Of a stretch of 64,000 nucleotides of DNA, positions 34,353 to 44,716 are shown one piece after another. The position numbers and the translations under genes were made by a program. Source of the stretch: Actinomadura citrea (GTDB lineage: Bacteria; Actinomycetota; Actinomycetes; Streptosporangiales; Streptosporangiaceae); the NCBI RefSeq assembly GCF_013409045.1, contig NZ_JACCBT010000001.1, positions 4,402,001 through 4,466,000 on the forward strand, in the 5' to 3' direction. How positions within the stretch are numbered: the stretch's first letter is position 1; every line of letters begins with the position of its first letter. The notes below the pieces were generated by a model. The model was given only the letters and a program-made list of their open reading frames with translations, was not told where the DNA came from and ran no database searches.

Positions 34353-34368
34353 ACTGGTCAATACCACT
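34353..34368. promoter_or_regulatory. DasR-like (dre) operator, ACTGGTCAATACCACT
   Basis: This 16-mer differs at two central positions from the dre consensus A(C/G)TGGTCTAGACCA(C/G)T known for the Streptomyces DasR regulator. It lies between the GntR/UTRA gene (minus) and a secreted protein gene (plus). On the minus strand it overlaps a TTGACC that could be the -35 of the regulator. The cognate regulator is probably the adjacent GntR protein. Confidence 0.65.
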
Positions 34369-34488
34369 TTGGCGATGTTTGCCGTGGTCACGACCGGAGG
34401 GCCCGAACTAGCGTCTCGGCAGATCGGCAGACGGTGCCGATCCCGACCGTGTCAACGCCGCGCTCGCCGCGGCGAGGAAGGCGGCCAG

Positions 34489-35820
34489 ATGAGGAAGCTC
34501 GTGCGCGGCGCAGTGGCGCTGGCCCTGCCGATGCTCATGCCGGCGGCGCTCGGCGCGGCGCCGGCCCAGGCGGACCCGGGCCGGCCGGGGACGGGGGACG
34601 GCTGGAGGCTGGTCGCCTCCGAGCCGTTCGACCGGCACATCGACGACGCGAAGGCCCCCTGGAAGCCGGACGGTGACGGTCCGTCCAGTCCGTACAACGT
34701 CGACATGTACGACAACGACGGCGCCTACTTCGACACGATGGGCGGCCCGGCGTTCCGGCAGCAGCTGGCGAAGATGAGGACCTACCGCAAGTCGTTCACC
34801 TTCGGGAAGCGCGGCTGGCTCACCGCCGAGCTGGCCGCCCGCGACGCCGACGGGGACGGCCGGCCGGACGCGCCGCCCACGCTCACCTCCCGCAAGGGCG
34901 TGGCCCGGCTGGACGAGCCGGCCCACCAGGCGGGCGTCGTCATCCGCTCGACCCGCGACCTGCCCGCCGAGTACCGGGTGGAGATGACGCTGCGCGGCCT
35001 GGACTTCGGCGGCCAGCGGAACGGTTCCTGGGACTATCCGGACGGCAGGGTCAACGGCTACTCGCCGGCGGGCTGCAAGACCAACTTCCCCTGGGCCTCG
35101 GGCGGCGACTACACCCGGCCCGAGTGCGAGTGGGCCGACGTCCGGACCGACTCCAACGGCTTCTACTACATGTCGATCATGGACTACCCGCGGGTCGCGC
35201 CGCACAACAACGTGTTCGTCCACGGCCATCGCAAGGTCGCCATGGACGGATACAACCGGTACCGGTACACCGGCAAGGGCCTGCTGTACTGCGACCCGGC
35301 GACCGGGCAGTACGAGCCGTACTCCGCCGGGACGGGCAACGGCGTCAACGCGATCTTCATGACCGACGACCGCCGCTACCCGACGATGCCGGGCACCGAG
35401 TACCTGATGGAGAGCGAGTGCGGGCTGCGCAAGGGCGGCGCCATCGTCTCGACCGTCGACCTGAAGCCCGAGCTGCTGCCGGCGGAGCCGTACACGTTCG
35501 CGGTCGAGCGCCGCGGCGGCGCCTACACGATGGAGATGTCCGGGGTCTTCGCGCATGTCGGCAGGGCGACATTGCGCTACACGCGCTCGTTCGTCCAGGA
35601 CGGCGAGCCGATCTGGCACTACAACCAGAAGCCCGGCGAGTACGACGGCCGGTTCAACGCCGACTGGACCTGGACGGGCCCGGGCGGCACCCTGGTCGAC
35701 CGCGACACCTGGCCGGCCGGATCCGCCTACCCGGACCGGTTCATGATCGGTGACCCGCACATGAACTTCTACGAGGGATCGGCGCAGGTGGACGACATCC
35801 GGCTGTACGTTCCGCGATAG
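34489..35820 (+). CDS. Secreted protein of unknown function
   Basis: This 443-residue protein starts with a Sec signal peptide (MRKLVRGAVALALPMLMP then an AxA site near APAQA-DPG). A GAGGAAGG site precedes ATG 34489. The mature part is rich in Trp, Tyr, Asp and Gly. Asp-rich stretches such as DADGDGRPDAPP could bind calcium. Segments such as YRVEMTLRGLDFGGQRNGSWD and a C-terminal VDDIRLYVPR suggest a beta-sandwich, as in secreted carbohydrate-binding or -cleaving proteins. No catalytic motif was recognised. Sharing an operator region with the PTS regulator hints at a role in liberating or binding that sugar. Confidence 0.8.
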   Translation: MRKLVRGAVALALPMLMPAALGAAPAQADPGRPGTGDGWRLVASEPFDRHIDDAKAPWKPDGDGPSSPYNVDMYDNDGAYFDTMGGPAFRQQLAKMRTYRKSFTFGKRGWLTAELAARDADGDGRPDAPPTLTSRKGVARLDEPAHQAGVVIRSTRDLPAEYRVEMTLRGLDFGGQRNGSWDYPDGRVNGYSPAGCKTNFPWASGGDYTRPECEWADVRTDSNGFYYMSIMDYPRVAPHNNVFVHGHRKVAMDGYNRYRYTGKGLLYCDPATGQYEPYSAGTGNGVNAIFMTDDRRYPTMPGTEYLMESECGLRKGGAIVSTVDLKPELLPAEPYTFAVERRGGAYTMEMSGVFAHVGRATLRYTRSFVQDGEPIWHYNQKPGEYDGRFNADWTWTGPGGTLVDRDTWPAGSAYPDRFMIGDPHMNFYEGSAQVDDIRLYVPR

Positions 35821-36031
35821 CGGACCGGATGTCGGTGGTGCGGGCCAGGGTCCGTGAGAACGTTCCCTGGCCTCGCCCAAGGGGGCCCGTGACCCGGCAG
35901 ACCGCGCCAGGCAGGGCGCCCGAGCCGTCCTCGCCGACTACGCGATCGTGATCCCCTTCATCCCCCAGGCCGCCGACGACACCGTCGTGCGCGCCGAGCC
36001 GACACTGCGCCGGGAGGAGTGAACCGGCCGG

Positions 36032-36973
36032 TCAGGCCGTCGCCGCCCCGGTGCGGTACTCCTGCGGGCTGACGCCGTGCTCGCGCTTGAAGGCCGTGCT
36101 CAGCGCGAAGGCGTTGCCGTAGCCGACCCTGCGGGCGACGGCCTCCAGGGTCGCGTCCGTCTCGCGCAGCAGATCGGCGGCCTGCGCGAGGCGGAGGCCG
36201 GTGAGGTAGGACATGGGCGGCTCGCCGATCAGCTTCGCGAACCGCTGCGCGAGCGCCGCGCGCGACACCCCGACCCCGGCCGCGAGGTCCGCGACCGTCC
36301 AGGGGTGCGCGAGGTCGTCGTGCAGGAGCCGCAGCGCTGGACCGACGACCGGGTCGCCGTGGGCGCGGTACCAGCCGGGCGCGGCGGCGTCCGAGCGGGA
36401 GAACCAGGCGCGCAGGGTCGCGATGAGCAGCAGGTCGAGGAGCCGGTCGAGGACGACGTCCTGGCCGGGCTCGTCCTTGCCGATCTCCTCCTGCAGCACG
36501 GCGACGAGCGGCGACCTCCACGTGTCGCCGCGGACGACCGCCATCGGGGGCAGCGCGGCCAGCAGCCGCTGCGTGACGGCGCCGCGCATCTGGTAGGTGC
36601 CGACCAGCATGACCGCCGGCCCGTCCGGGTCGTTGCCCCAGGCGCGGACGCCGAGGTCCATGGCCTCCGAGAGGCTCGTGCCGTCCGGGGTGGTGCAGAG
36701 CTGCCCCGGATGGATGACGATCTGCGGCGCGGTCGCCGGGTCGTCGCTGACGGTGTAGGGGTCCGGCCCCCGGAAGATGACCATGTCGCCTGGGCCGACG
36801 CGCTGCGGATCGCCCTCGTCCGGGACCAGCCACGCCTCGTCCCTGACCATGGAGAGCAGGGTCAGCGGCGCCTCGTCCTGGATCCGGAGCGACCAGGGCG
36901 GCGCGAGGGTCGAGCGCAGCATGAACGCTCCCCGCGCGCGCGGACCGTCGAGGAGTTCGGCCAGGGCGTCCAT
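36032..36973 (-). CDS. AraC-family transcriptional regulator with cupin domain
   Basis: This 313-residue regulator has an N-terminal cupin-type effector region (about 1-180) with an acidic GDMVIFRGPDPYTVSD segment. The C-terminal double helix-turn-helix runs from about residue 205, with WTVADLAAGVGVSRAALAQRF and LEAVARRVGYGNAFALSTAFKREHG. Family members of this size often regulate an adjacent oxidoreductase gene. It is divergent from the NmrA-like gene across 82 bp, which would hold both promoters. No clear operator was identified. Confidence 0.92.
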   Translation of the reverse strand: MDALAELLDGPRARGAFMLRSTLAPPWSLRIQDEAPLTLLSMVRDEAWLVPDEGDPQRVGPGDMVIFRGPDPYTVSDDPATAPQIVIHPGQLCTTPDGTSLSEAMDLGVRAWGNDPDGPAVMLVGTYQMRGAVTQRLLAALPPMAVVRGDTWRSPLVAVLQEEIGKDEPGQDVVLDRLLDLLLIATLRAWFSRSDAAAPGWYRAHGDPVVGPALRLLHDDLAHPWTVADLAAGVGVSRAALAQRFAKLIGEPPMSYLTGLRLAQAADLLRETDATLEAVARRVGYGNAFALSTAFKREHGVSPQEYRTGAATA

Positions 36974-37055
36974 GGGGGCCAGCGTAGACGCTCGCGTATG
37001 CGGGCGAGCTTCTCAACGATGGTGGCCAGAACCGCCTGCCTGTTGACTCAAGGGC

Positions 37056-37904
37056 ATGACGAACAGCGAATCCGACATCATCGAGAGCGGCCTCACCCTC
37101 GTCCTCGGCGGGACCGGCAAGACCGGCCGCCGCGTCGTCGAGCGGCTGGAGGCCCGGGACGTCCCGGTCCGGATGGGCTCGCGGTCGGCCTCGCCGCCCT
37201 TCGACTGGGAGGACGAGTCCACCTGGGCGCCCGTCCTGCGGAACGTCGAGAACGTCTACCTCTCCTACTACCCCGACCTGGCCGTGCCCGGCGCCCCCGA
37301 CGCCATCCGCGCGTTCACAGGTGCGGCGGCGGGCGCGGGCGTGCGGCGCGTGGTCCTGCTGTCGGGGCGGGGCGAGCCCGAGGCTCAGGAGTGCGAGCGG
37401 ATCGTCCAGGAGTCGGGCCTGGTCTGGACGGTCGTGCGGTCGAGCTGGTTCGCGCAGAACTTCAGTGAGGACTACCTGCTCGACCCCGTGCGGGCCGGCG
37501 AGGTCGTCCTCCCGGCGGGCGATGTCCCGGAGCCGTTCGTGGACGCCGACGACATCGCGGACGTGGCCGTCGAGGCGCTCACCCGGGACGGGCACGCCGG
37601 CGAGGTGTACGAGGTGACCGGCCCCCGGGCGCTCACGTTCGCCGAGGCGGTCGCCGAGATCGGCCGTGCCGCCGGACGCGAGATCGCCTTCGTTCCCGTC
37701 AGCGCGGACGACAACGCGGCGGCCCTCCGGGGGCACGGTGTGCCCGAGGACGTCATCGGCCTGCTGACCTACCTGTTCACGACCGTGCTGGACGGCCGCA
37801 ACGCCCGGCCCGCCGACGGCGTCGAGCGGGCCCTCGGCCGCCCGCCGCGCGACTTCTCCGCGTACGCGGACGCGACCGCCGCCAGCGGCATCTGGAACCA
37901 CTGA
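37056..37904 (+). CDS. NAD(P)-binding NmrA-like oxidoreductase
   Basis: This 282-residue atypical short-chain dehydrogenase of the NmrA-like group has the N-terminal nucleotide-binding motif LVLGGTGKTGRRVVERL, the VENVYLSYYPDL segment and SSWFAQNFSEDYLLDPV, both common in the ergot-alkaloid-type reductase branch. The usual SDR catalytic Tyr-x3-Lys is not evident, as expected for redox sensors or atypical reductases of this group. It is followed 17 bp later by a DUF1772 protein and is probably under the divergent AraC regulator. The substrate is unknown. Confidence 0.88.
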   Translation: MTNSESDIIESGLTLVLGGTGKTGRRVVERLEARDVPVRMGSRSASPPFDWEDESTWAPVLRNVENVYLSYYPDLAVPGAPDAIRAFTGAAAGAGVRRVVLLSGRGEPEAQECERIVQESGLVWTVVRSSWFAQNFSEDYLLDPVRAGEVVLPAGDVPEPFVDADDIADVAVEALTRDGHAGEVYEVTGPRALTFAEAVAEIGRAAGREIAFVPVSADDNAAALRGHGVPEDVIGLLTYLFTTVLDGRNARPADGVERALGRPPRDFSAYADATAASGIWNH

Positions 37905-37921
37905 CCCGAGGATCGGACATC

Positions 37922-38425
37922 ATGAAATTCTCTCTCGCGGGCGTCTCGGCGACCCTCTCGATCATCATGGCGGCCGGGATGGCCGGAACGTTCTTCGGCT
38001 TCTCCACCGGCGTGATGCCCGGGTTGAACGCGGCGCGGCCCGCCTCGGCGATCGACGCCATGCAGGGCATCAACCAGCGGATCCAGAACCCGGTCTTCGT
38101 GGCGATGTTCCTCCTGGTTCCGGTGCTGGCGGCGGCGGCGGGGATCCTGCTGCTCACCCTGGACCAGAAGTCGGCGGCCCTGCTCTTCTTCGCCGCGGCC
38201 GGCCTGTACTTCGTGGGCGCGCTCCTCCCCAGCTTCGCGGTGAACATCCCGATGAACAACGACCTGGACGGCGTCACGATCCCGAAGGACGTCTCCGAGG
38301 CGGCGAGGATCTGGTCGGACTACTCCGGCCGCTGGACGGCGTGGAACACCGTCCGCGCGGTGTTCAGCTGGGCGAGCCTCCTCGCCATGAGCCTGGCCGT
38401 CTACGTCTGGGGCAAGAACAACTGA
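37922..38425 (+). CDS. DUF1772 (anthrone oxygenase family) membrane protein
   Basis: This 167-residue integral membrane protein has four hydrophobic segments. The first is ATLSIIMAAGMAGTFFGFSTGVMPGL and the last is VFSWASLLAMSLAVYVWG. The MQGINQRIQNPVFVAMFLLVP and NNDLDGV segments are typical of DUF1772 proteins, some of which are anthrone oxygenases in polyketide pathways. Most bacterial copies have no known function. It is co-transcribed with the NmrA-like gene 17 bp upstream and ends at a bidirectional hairpin. Confidence 0.88.
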   Translation: MKFSLAGVSATLSIIMAAGMAGTFFGFSTGVMPGLNAARPASAIDAMQGINQRIQNPVFVAMFLLVPVLAAAAGILLLTLDQKSAALLFFAAAGLYFVGALLPSFAVNIPMNNDLDGVTIPKDVSEAARIWSDYSGRWTAWNTVRAVFSWASLLAMSLAVYVWGKNN

Positions 38426-38439
38426 CCTGGCGGATCCGC

Positions 38440-38472
38440 GAGGCCCGTGCCCCTTTCCGGAGCACGGGCCTC
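38440..38472. terminator. Hairpin between convergent genes
   Basis: An 11-bp perfect stem (GAGGCCCGTGC and its complement) with an 11-base loop follows the DUF1772 gene by 14 bp and lies just before the end of the convergent secreted-protein gene. It likely terminates both transcripts. Confidence 0.8.
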
Positions 38473-38485
38473 GTTCCCTCTGCCT

Positions 38486-39460
38486 CTACCGGCCGTTCTT
38501 CGCGCACCACTCCGCCCATGTGAGGGCGCCGTTGTCGAGCTGCTTGCGGTAGAACGACGTCCAGGAGGTCTCCGACCGCGCAGGCGCCTCGGGGGCCTTC
38601 CGGTAGAGCGGGTGGTCCCGCTGGACCTCGGCCTTCAGCCAGGGCTCCAGCTCGTCCCAGGAATCGAGGGTCCAGCTCCGGGCGTGGAACGTCAGCCGGG
38701 CGCGCACGTCCCTGTCCGCGATGCACATCGACGGGATGAACGGGCTGGACCGCGTCCAGCTGCTGGTCACCTCCATCGCGCCCTTCGGGACGCCGTGCGC
38801 ACGGCGCGCGGCCTCCCGCTTCCCGAGGTAGAAGTCGAACATCTCCCACGCGGTGTAGATCCCACCGGGGAGCCCGAAATCGTCCCCGGTCAGCGCCTTC
38901 AGGTCCGTGCGAGGCGGAATGTCCGACACCTGGGCGAGCGTGCGCTGGACGTCCTTCAGCGGCCCGAGCCTGAACTCCGGCGTGATCGGGAACGGGCCGA
39001 AATCGACGTCGTCGTTGTTCACCGGGACCAGCGGATAGGTCCTGCCGTCCAGCGGGTTGCGCCATTCCCGCAGCACTCTCGCCGGGTCCTGCGGGTCGGT
39101 GTAGAAGACGATCTCGCGGCTGAGCTGGTACAGCCTGTTCGTGCCCGGTTCGCGGTACAGGCGCCGGACGTTGTAGCCCTCGAACCCGAACAGCCTCGTC
39201 CCGTGCCGCAGTGCCGGCGCCAGGGTGTCGCCCGGTGCGTCCACGTACACGAAGCCCGAGATCCGGTACAGCATGTCCCGGCCGTCCGGGCGCCCGAGCA
39301 CCTGCAGTTGCAGCCGGGTGTCACGGTCCTTGACCTGCGCGTACAGCGGGCCGGGGGCGGACGGGCCGTAGGCAGGGCGGGCGGCTGCCGCGCCCGGCAC
39401 CGACCACAGCAGGCACGCGGCGGCCGCGCCGGCGAGCGCGGCCGTCATTCGGCGTCGCAT
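38486..39460 (-). CDS. Secreted DUF1838-like protein
   Basis: This 324-residue protein begins with a Sec signal peptide (MRRRMTAALAGAAAACLLW ending near PGAAAARP). The mature region contains FGFEGYNVRRL, an EWRNPLDGRTYPLVPVNND segment and a Trp-rich C-terminus with SWTLDSWDELEPWLKAEV. These resemble DUF1838-family proteins of unknown function; the identification is by pattern only. An AGGGAG site supports ATG 39460. It is monocistronic and convergent with the DUF1772 gene. Confidence 0.72.
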   Translation of the reverse strand: MRRRMTAALAGAAAACLLWSVPGAAAARPAYGPSAPGPLYAQVKDRDTRLQLQVLGRPDGRDMLYRISGFVYVDAPGDTLAPALRHGTRLFGFEGYNVRRLYREPGTNRLYQLSREIVFYTDPQDPARVLREWRNPLDGRTYPLVPVNNDDVDFGPFPITPEFRLGPLKDVQRTLAQVSDIPPRTDLKALTGDDFGLPGGIYTAWEMFDFYLGKREAARRAHGVPKGAMEVTSSWTRSSPFIPSMCIADRDVRARLTFHARSWTLDSWDELEPWLKAEVQRDHPLYRKAPEAPARSETSWTSFYRKQLDNGALTWAEWCAKNGR

Positions 39461-39712
39461 CGGGGCTCCCTGGGTGAAGGGTGATGGGGGTCGCCGCCAT
39501 GCAAGCAGCCCCTGCCCGCCGAGTCACGCTCATGGGAGCAGCACGCCCCAGTGGATCCCCACGGGACGAAGACCGCGCCGGCGGCCAGGAGCAGCCCGAG
39601 CCGCACGCGCGCGCCGCGGGGGACGTCCGCCACGAGGTGCACCCACCGCGACTCCCACCACGCCAGGGGGGCCAGCTCGGTGCCGGCGTGCGCCTGGTGA
39701 GGCGGGGCCACC

Positions 39713-40090
39713 GTGATTCATCGAGGAGATCCGGGAGCGGCCGGGCGGTCGCGAGCGCTGGTGGCGCCGGGCCGAGGGGCTCCGCGACGTCCGGACGCCC
39801 CCCCGGACTCCCTCCCGCCCGAGGACCGGCCGGTCCTGGCCGAGCTCATGCGCATCGGCCACGCCGAGGACATGGAGCTGTTCGCCGGACTTCCCGCGGC
39901 CCACGAGCGGGAGCGGGCCCGGGCGCTGCCGTCCCGCGGGTTCGCCCACATGACCGAGGAGGGCCTGGCCGAGTTCTTCGAGGCCTACATCCGCCTGCCG
40001 CACGAGCACGCGCACCGCCGGGAGGACGCGCCGCCGGGCGCGCGTCCCGTCCACATCCGCCTGTTCACCCTTCCCGCCGGCGACGGCTGA
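39713..40090 (+). pseudogene. Hypothetical gene remnant with a probable frameshift
   Basis: From about 39830 this frame has protein-like sequence (PPEDRPVLAELMRIGHAEDM, then MTEEGLAEFFEAYIRLPHEH) to a TGA at 40088-40090. The first 80 bases look coding in another frame (FIEEIRERPGGRERWWRRAE), which has a stop just ahead of it. The two parts would join if the run of seven C at 39798-39804 changed length. As written a GTG at 39713 would give 125 residues with an Arg/Pro-rich N-terminus. It may be a decayed gene or carry a homopolymer error. No family was recognised. Confidence 0.5.
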
Positions 40091-40116
40091 GCGGCGGTGG
40101 GGCTTACGATCGCGGG

Positions 40117-40953
40117 ATGGGCGGCGTCTACGCGATCAGCGACCTGCACGTGGGGTTCCCGGAGAACCGCGCGTTCGTCGAGGGCCTGCGGCCCGCGTCC
40201 GAGGACGACTGGCTGATCGTGGCGGGCGACGTCGGCGAGCGCTTCGCCGACGTCGAGTGGACGCTGCGCACCCTCGGCGAGCGCTTCGCCACGGTGGTGT
40301 GGGTGCCAGGCAACCACGAACTGTGGACCGTCAAGGGCGACCCCGTTCAGTTGCGCGGCGAGGCCCGCTACCGCCGGCTCGTCGACATGTGCCGCGGCCT
40401 GGGCGTGCTGACCCCTGAGGACCCCTATCCCGTCTGGGACGGCCCGGACGGCGCCGTCACGGTGGCGCCGCTGTTCATCCTGTACGACTACACGTTCCGG
40501 CCGGACGGGGCGTCCAGCAAGGAAGAGGCCCTCAAGGCCGCGCACGAGGCCGGCGTCGTCTGCACTGACGAGGTCTACCTGCACCCCGACCCGTATCCCG
40601 GCCGGGACGCCTGGTGCGACGCCAGGATCGCCTACACCGAGCGGCGCCTGTCCGACCTGGAGCCGGGGACGCGGACCGTGCTCGTCAACCACTGGCCGCT
40701 CGTCCGCGAGCCCACCCGCGTCCTCTGGTACCCCGAGTTCGCCCAGTGGTGCGGCACCGAGCGCACCGCCGACTGGCACAGCCGGTTCGGCGCGGTGTCC
40801 GTCGTCTACGGGCACCTGCACATTCCCCGGACGATCTGGACCGGCGGCGTCCCGCACATCGAGGTGTCGGTCGGGTACCCGCGCGAGTGGCGCCGGCGGG
40901 CCGACGCGCCGCGCGGCCCCCGCCGCGTCCTGCCCGCCCCCGAGACGGACTGA
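40117..40953 (+). CDS. Metallophosphoesterase
   Basis: This 278-residue calcineurin-like phosphoesterase has the metal-ligand series of the fold: D9 and H11 in ISDLHVG, D38 in AGDVGE, GNHE, NHWPL and the terminal GHLH. ATG 40117 gives an N-terminus that begins directly with the first strand. In many actinomycetes a gene of this kind sits beside a phosphopantetheinyl transferase gene; none is seen here. It lies 26 bp after the remnant gene and converges on the TetR gene with an 8-bp gap. The substrate is unknown. Confidence 0.92.
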   Translation: MGGVYAISDLHVGFPENRAFVEGLRPASEDDWLIVAGDVGERFADVEWTLRTLGERFATVVWVPGNHELWTVKGDPVQLRGEARYRRLVDMCRGLGVLTPEDPYPVWDGPDGAVTVAPLFILYDYTFRPDGASSKEEALKAAHEAGVVCTDEVYLHPDPYPGRDAWCDARIAYTERRLSDLEPGTRTVLVNHWPLVREPTRVLWYPEFAQWCGTERTADWHSRFGAVSVVYGHLHIPRTIWTGGVPHIEVSVGYPREWRRRADAPRGPRRVLPAPETD

Positions 40954-40960
40954 CCGGGTC

Positions 40961-41542
40961 CTAGCGGGCCGCGCCCGGCGCCACGCCGGTGGCGGCGAGC
41001 GCCAGCAGCCGGGCGGCGGCGTCCGGGTCCCGCTCGGCGACCGTCGCGATCGCGCCCGCCAGCCTCAGCACGTCGCCGAACGCCGCGTCGGCGGGCGCGT
41101 CCCCGGCGCGCTGCGCGCGGGCGAGCAGCGCCTCGCCCGCCTCGGACATCGCCGCGCGGGAGCCGGAGGGGTCGAGCCGGGGGTCGCGCAGCGACACCAT
41201 CGCCGAGGCCGCCATGCCGGGGAACGCGGTGATCTCCGAGACGAACGTCCGCAGCCAGGCCAGCAGGGCCTCGTCGGGGGAGGGGGAGTCCAGCAGGTCG
41301 CGGGCGGCCGAGGCCAGCCCCGTGTAGACGTCGGCGAGCAGGGCCTCCAGGAGGTCCTGGCGGGTGGGGAAGTGGCGGTAGAGCGTGCCGATGCCGACAC
41401 CCGCGAGCCGCGCGACGCCTTCGAGCGAGGCGCCCGCCCCCTGGCGCTGGAAGGTCTCCCGCGCCGCGGCGAGCAGCCGCGCGCGGTTGCGGCGCACGTC
41501 GGCCCGCACCGGGCGCGCCTTCGGCGTGTCGTCGCTGGTCAC
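40961..41542 (-). CDS. TetR-family transcriptional regulator
   Basis: This 193-residue repressor has an N-terminal helix-turn-helix, with FQRQGAGASLEGVARLAGVG followed by IGTLYRHFPTRQDLLEALL. The helical C-terminal ligand domain is poorly conserved, as is usual. TetR proteins of this type typically control an adjacent efflux or oxidoreductase gene, but none is divergent from it: the upstream 210 bp lead to the thiC terminator. The target therefore cannot be guessed. Confidence 0.93.
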   Translation of the reverse strand: MTSDDTPKARPVRADVRRNRARLLAAARETFQRQGAGASLEGVARLAGVGIGTLYRHFPTRQDLLEALLADVYTGLASAARDLLDSPSPDEALLAWLRTFVSEITAFPGMAASAMVSLRDPRLDPSGSRAAMSEAGEALLARAQRAGDAPADAAFGDVLRLAGAIATVAERDPDAAARLLALAATGVAPGAAR

Positions 41543-41684
41543 GTGGGTCGTCGATCCTTCCCGGGGGTGGAACGGGCCTGCGGCGATCGGGAGGATCCGC
41601 GGCTTTTGGAACGGTCCCTCGATCCTATCCGCGCCGTTGCCCCGGCCTGCGCCCGGACGCGCCGGACGCGCCCGGACACGGACC

Positions 41685-41715
41685 GGGCCCGCCGCGCACG
41701 GTGCGCGGCGGGCCC
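41685..41715. terminator. Terminator hairpin downstream of thiC
   Basis: A 15-bp perfect inverted repeat around a single central base (arms GGGCCCGCCGCGCAC and complement) lies 38 bp beyond the thiC stop on the minus strand. No T-tract follows, as is common in actinobacteria. Confidence 0.8.
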
Positions 41716-41752
41716 TGCGCTCTTCCCGGCGTTCCTGTGGTGTTGCGGCCGG

Positions 41753-43519
<1,767 letters not shown>

Positions 43520-43529
43520 GACGACTCGA

Positions 43530-43615
43530 TCTCTCCCTACGCCGGCATTACCCGGTCAGGTTCATGCGGTCAGCGGCCGTCCCAGCCGCTATCTCAGCCC
43601 GGTACGCCGGGCCCC
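43530..43615 (-). ncRNA. TPP riboswitch (THI element) in the thiC leader
   Basis: The minus strand contains the conserved TPP aptamer cores CTGAGA and, further on, TGAACCTGACCGGGTAATGC followed by GCGTAGGGAG. The GGGCCCGGCGTACCGGGC segment forms the closing helices. It ends about ten bases before the thiC ATG, and its final AGGGAGAG doubles as the likely ribosome-binding site. Control is therefore expected at translation initiation: thiamine pyrophosphate binding would hide the site. The class is certain; the mechanism is inferred. Confidence 0.95.
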
Positions 43616-43678
43616 CGCGATCTGTCGCCCACGACGTTAACCCGCGCGGCCCCGCTTGCCGCAACCGCCGTCCATGGG

Positions 43679-44716
43679 CTAGAACGCGCCCGCGCGGATC
43701 GCGACGGGCAGGGCGAGGGCCAGGGTGCGGAGGGGGTCCGGGGCGGACGGCGACCGCTCCAACTCCATCCGGGCCTCAGCGCCGTCGCCGTCGCCGATGC
43801 GCAGCGTGGCCGAGTGCCGGCCGTCGATGCCGGTGACGACGTGGCCGTCGCCGGTCGCGCGGGTGCTGCCGAGGAGCATCCCGCCGGCGGTGTGGAAGGA
43901 CGGCTCGCGCCGGCCGCGCACGAATCCGAGGGGGCGGCCGTCCGCGTCGAGGACGCGCACGCGGTCGCGGCCCGGCAGCCAGGACGGGCCCCGGAACACC
44001 AGCAGCGCGGCGGCGTGGGGGTCGCACAGCACGATGGTCCGCCCGCCGCGCCGGCCGCAGGCCACGGCGAGGACCGCGCCGCCGCGCCGGTCGCGGTACC
44101 GGCCCCTGCCGTCCACGACCAGGTGGCGGGCCTGGGCCAGGGCGCCGTCCGCGGGCGGCGGCACCTCCTCGCCCTCATCGTCGACGACGCGCCAGGCGGC
44201 GCCGAGGATGCCCGTGGTCGCGGTCCGGACGGCCGGGAGCCATCCGGACGGGAGCGACCCGCCGGCGAGCAGCGCCACCGCATTCCCCTCGACCTCGGCG
44301 ACGGCCGCGGCGACCGGCGCCTGCTCCGGGTCGAGCCAGAGCGTCCAAACCGGGTCGCCGACGGGCCACCTGATCCCTACCGCGTCCACGGCTCCGGCCG
44401 GGACGGCCGCCTCCCGCCTGCCGCGGCGGAGGACCACCCCCTTCTCGCCGATGCTCACGATGAGGCGGGTCCGGTGGAGCCGGGCCGCCCAGAGGACGGC
44501 GGCGAGGGCGGCGAGCAGGCAGCCGCCGCCGCAGGGCGGCAGGATCTGGCGGGCCTTGTCCGGATCGAGGATTCCGGTGCCGGGGCGGGTCGCCAGGACG
44601 AGGGCCGCGCCGGCCGCGAGCGCGGCGAGAAGGGCGCGGAACGGCCATCGGTAGGCTCGCGCGCCGAGCGTCATCCGGAGTCCGGGCGAGGGGACAGCAG
44701 GCGGGGGGACGGACAA
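43679..44716 (-). CDS. Hypothetical membrane protein
   Basis: This 345-residue protein of unknown function has two N-terminal hydrophobic segments, ALLAALAAGAALVLA (about 29-43) and CLLAALAAVLWAARL. A long soluble part predicted to be cytoplasmic follows, with PH-domain-like beginnings such as LIVSIGEKGVVLRRGRREAA. The rest is beta-rich with repeated VLDADGRPLGF-like turns. The TTG start at 44716 has an AAGGG site; an in-frame ATG at 44674 is an alternative that still keeps both membrane segments. It is divergent from the sensor kinase across about 130 bp and shows no recognised catalytic motif. Confidence 0.7.
   Translation of the reverse strand: MSVPPPAVPSPGLRMTLGARAYRWPFRALLAALAAGAALVLATRPGTGILDPDKARQILPPCGGGCLLAALAAVLWAARLHRTRLIVSIGEKGVVLRRGRREAAVPAGAVDAVGIRWPVGDPVWTLWLDPEQAPVAAAVAEVEGNAVALLAGGSLPSGWLPAVRTATTGILGAAWRVVDDEGEEVPPPADGALAQARHLVVDGRGRYRDRRGGAVLAVACGRRGGRTIVLCDPHAAALLVFRGPSWLPGRDRVRVLDADGRPLGFVRGRREPSFHTAGGMLLGSTRATGDGHVVTGIDGRHSATLRIGDGDGAEARMELERSPSAPDPLRTLALALPVAIRAGAF

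Noticed and set aside
39445..39711. An 88-codon minus-strand frame with a hydrophobic LGLLLAAGAVFVPWG segment
   Set aside because: It overlaps the signal peptide region of the secreted DUF1838-like gene and has a weak start and an unusual tail; support is too weak to call a gene.
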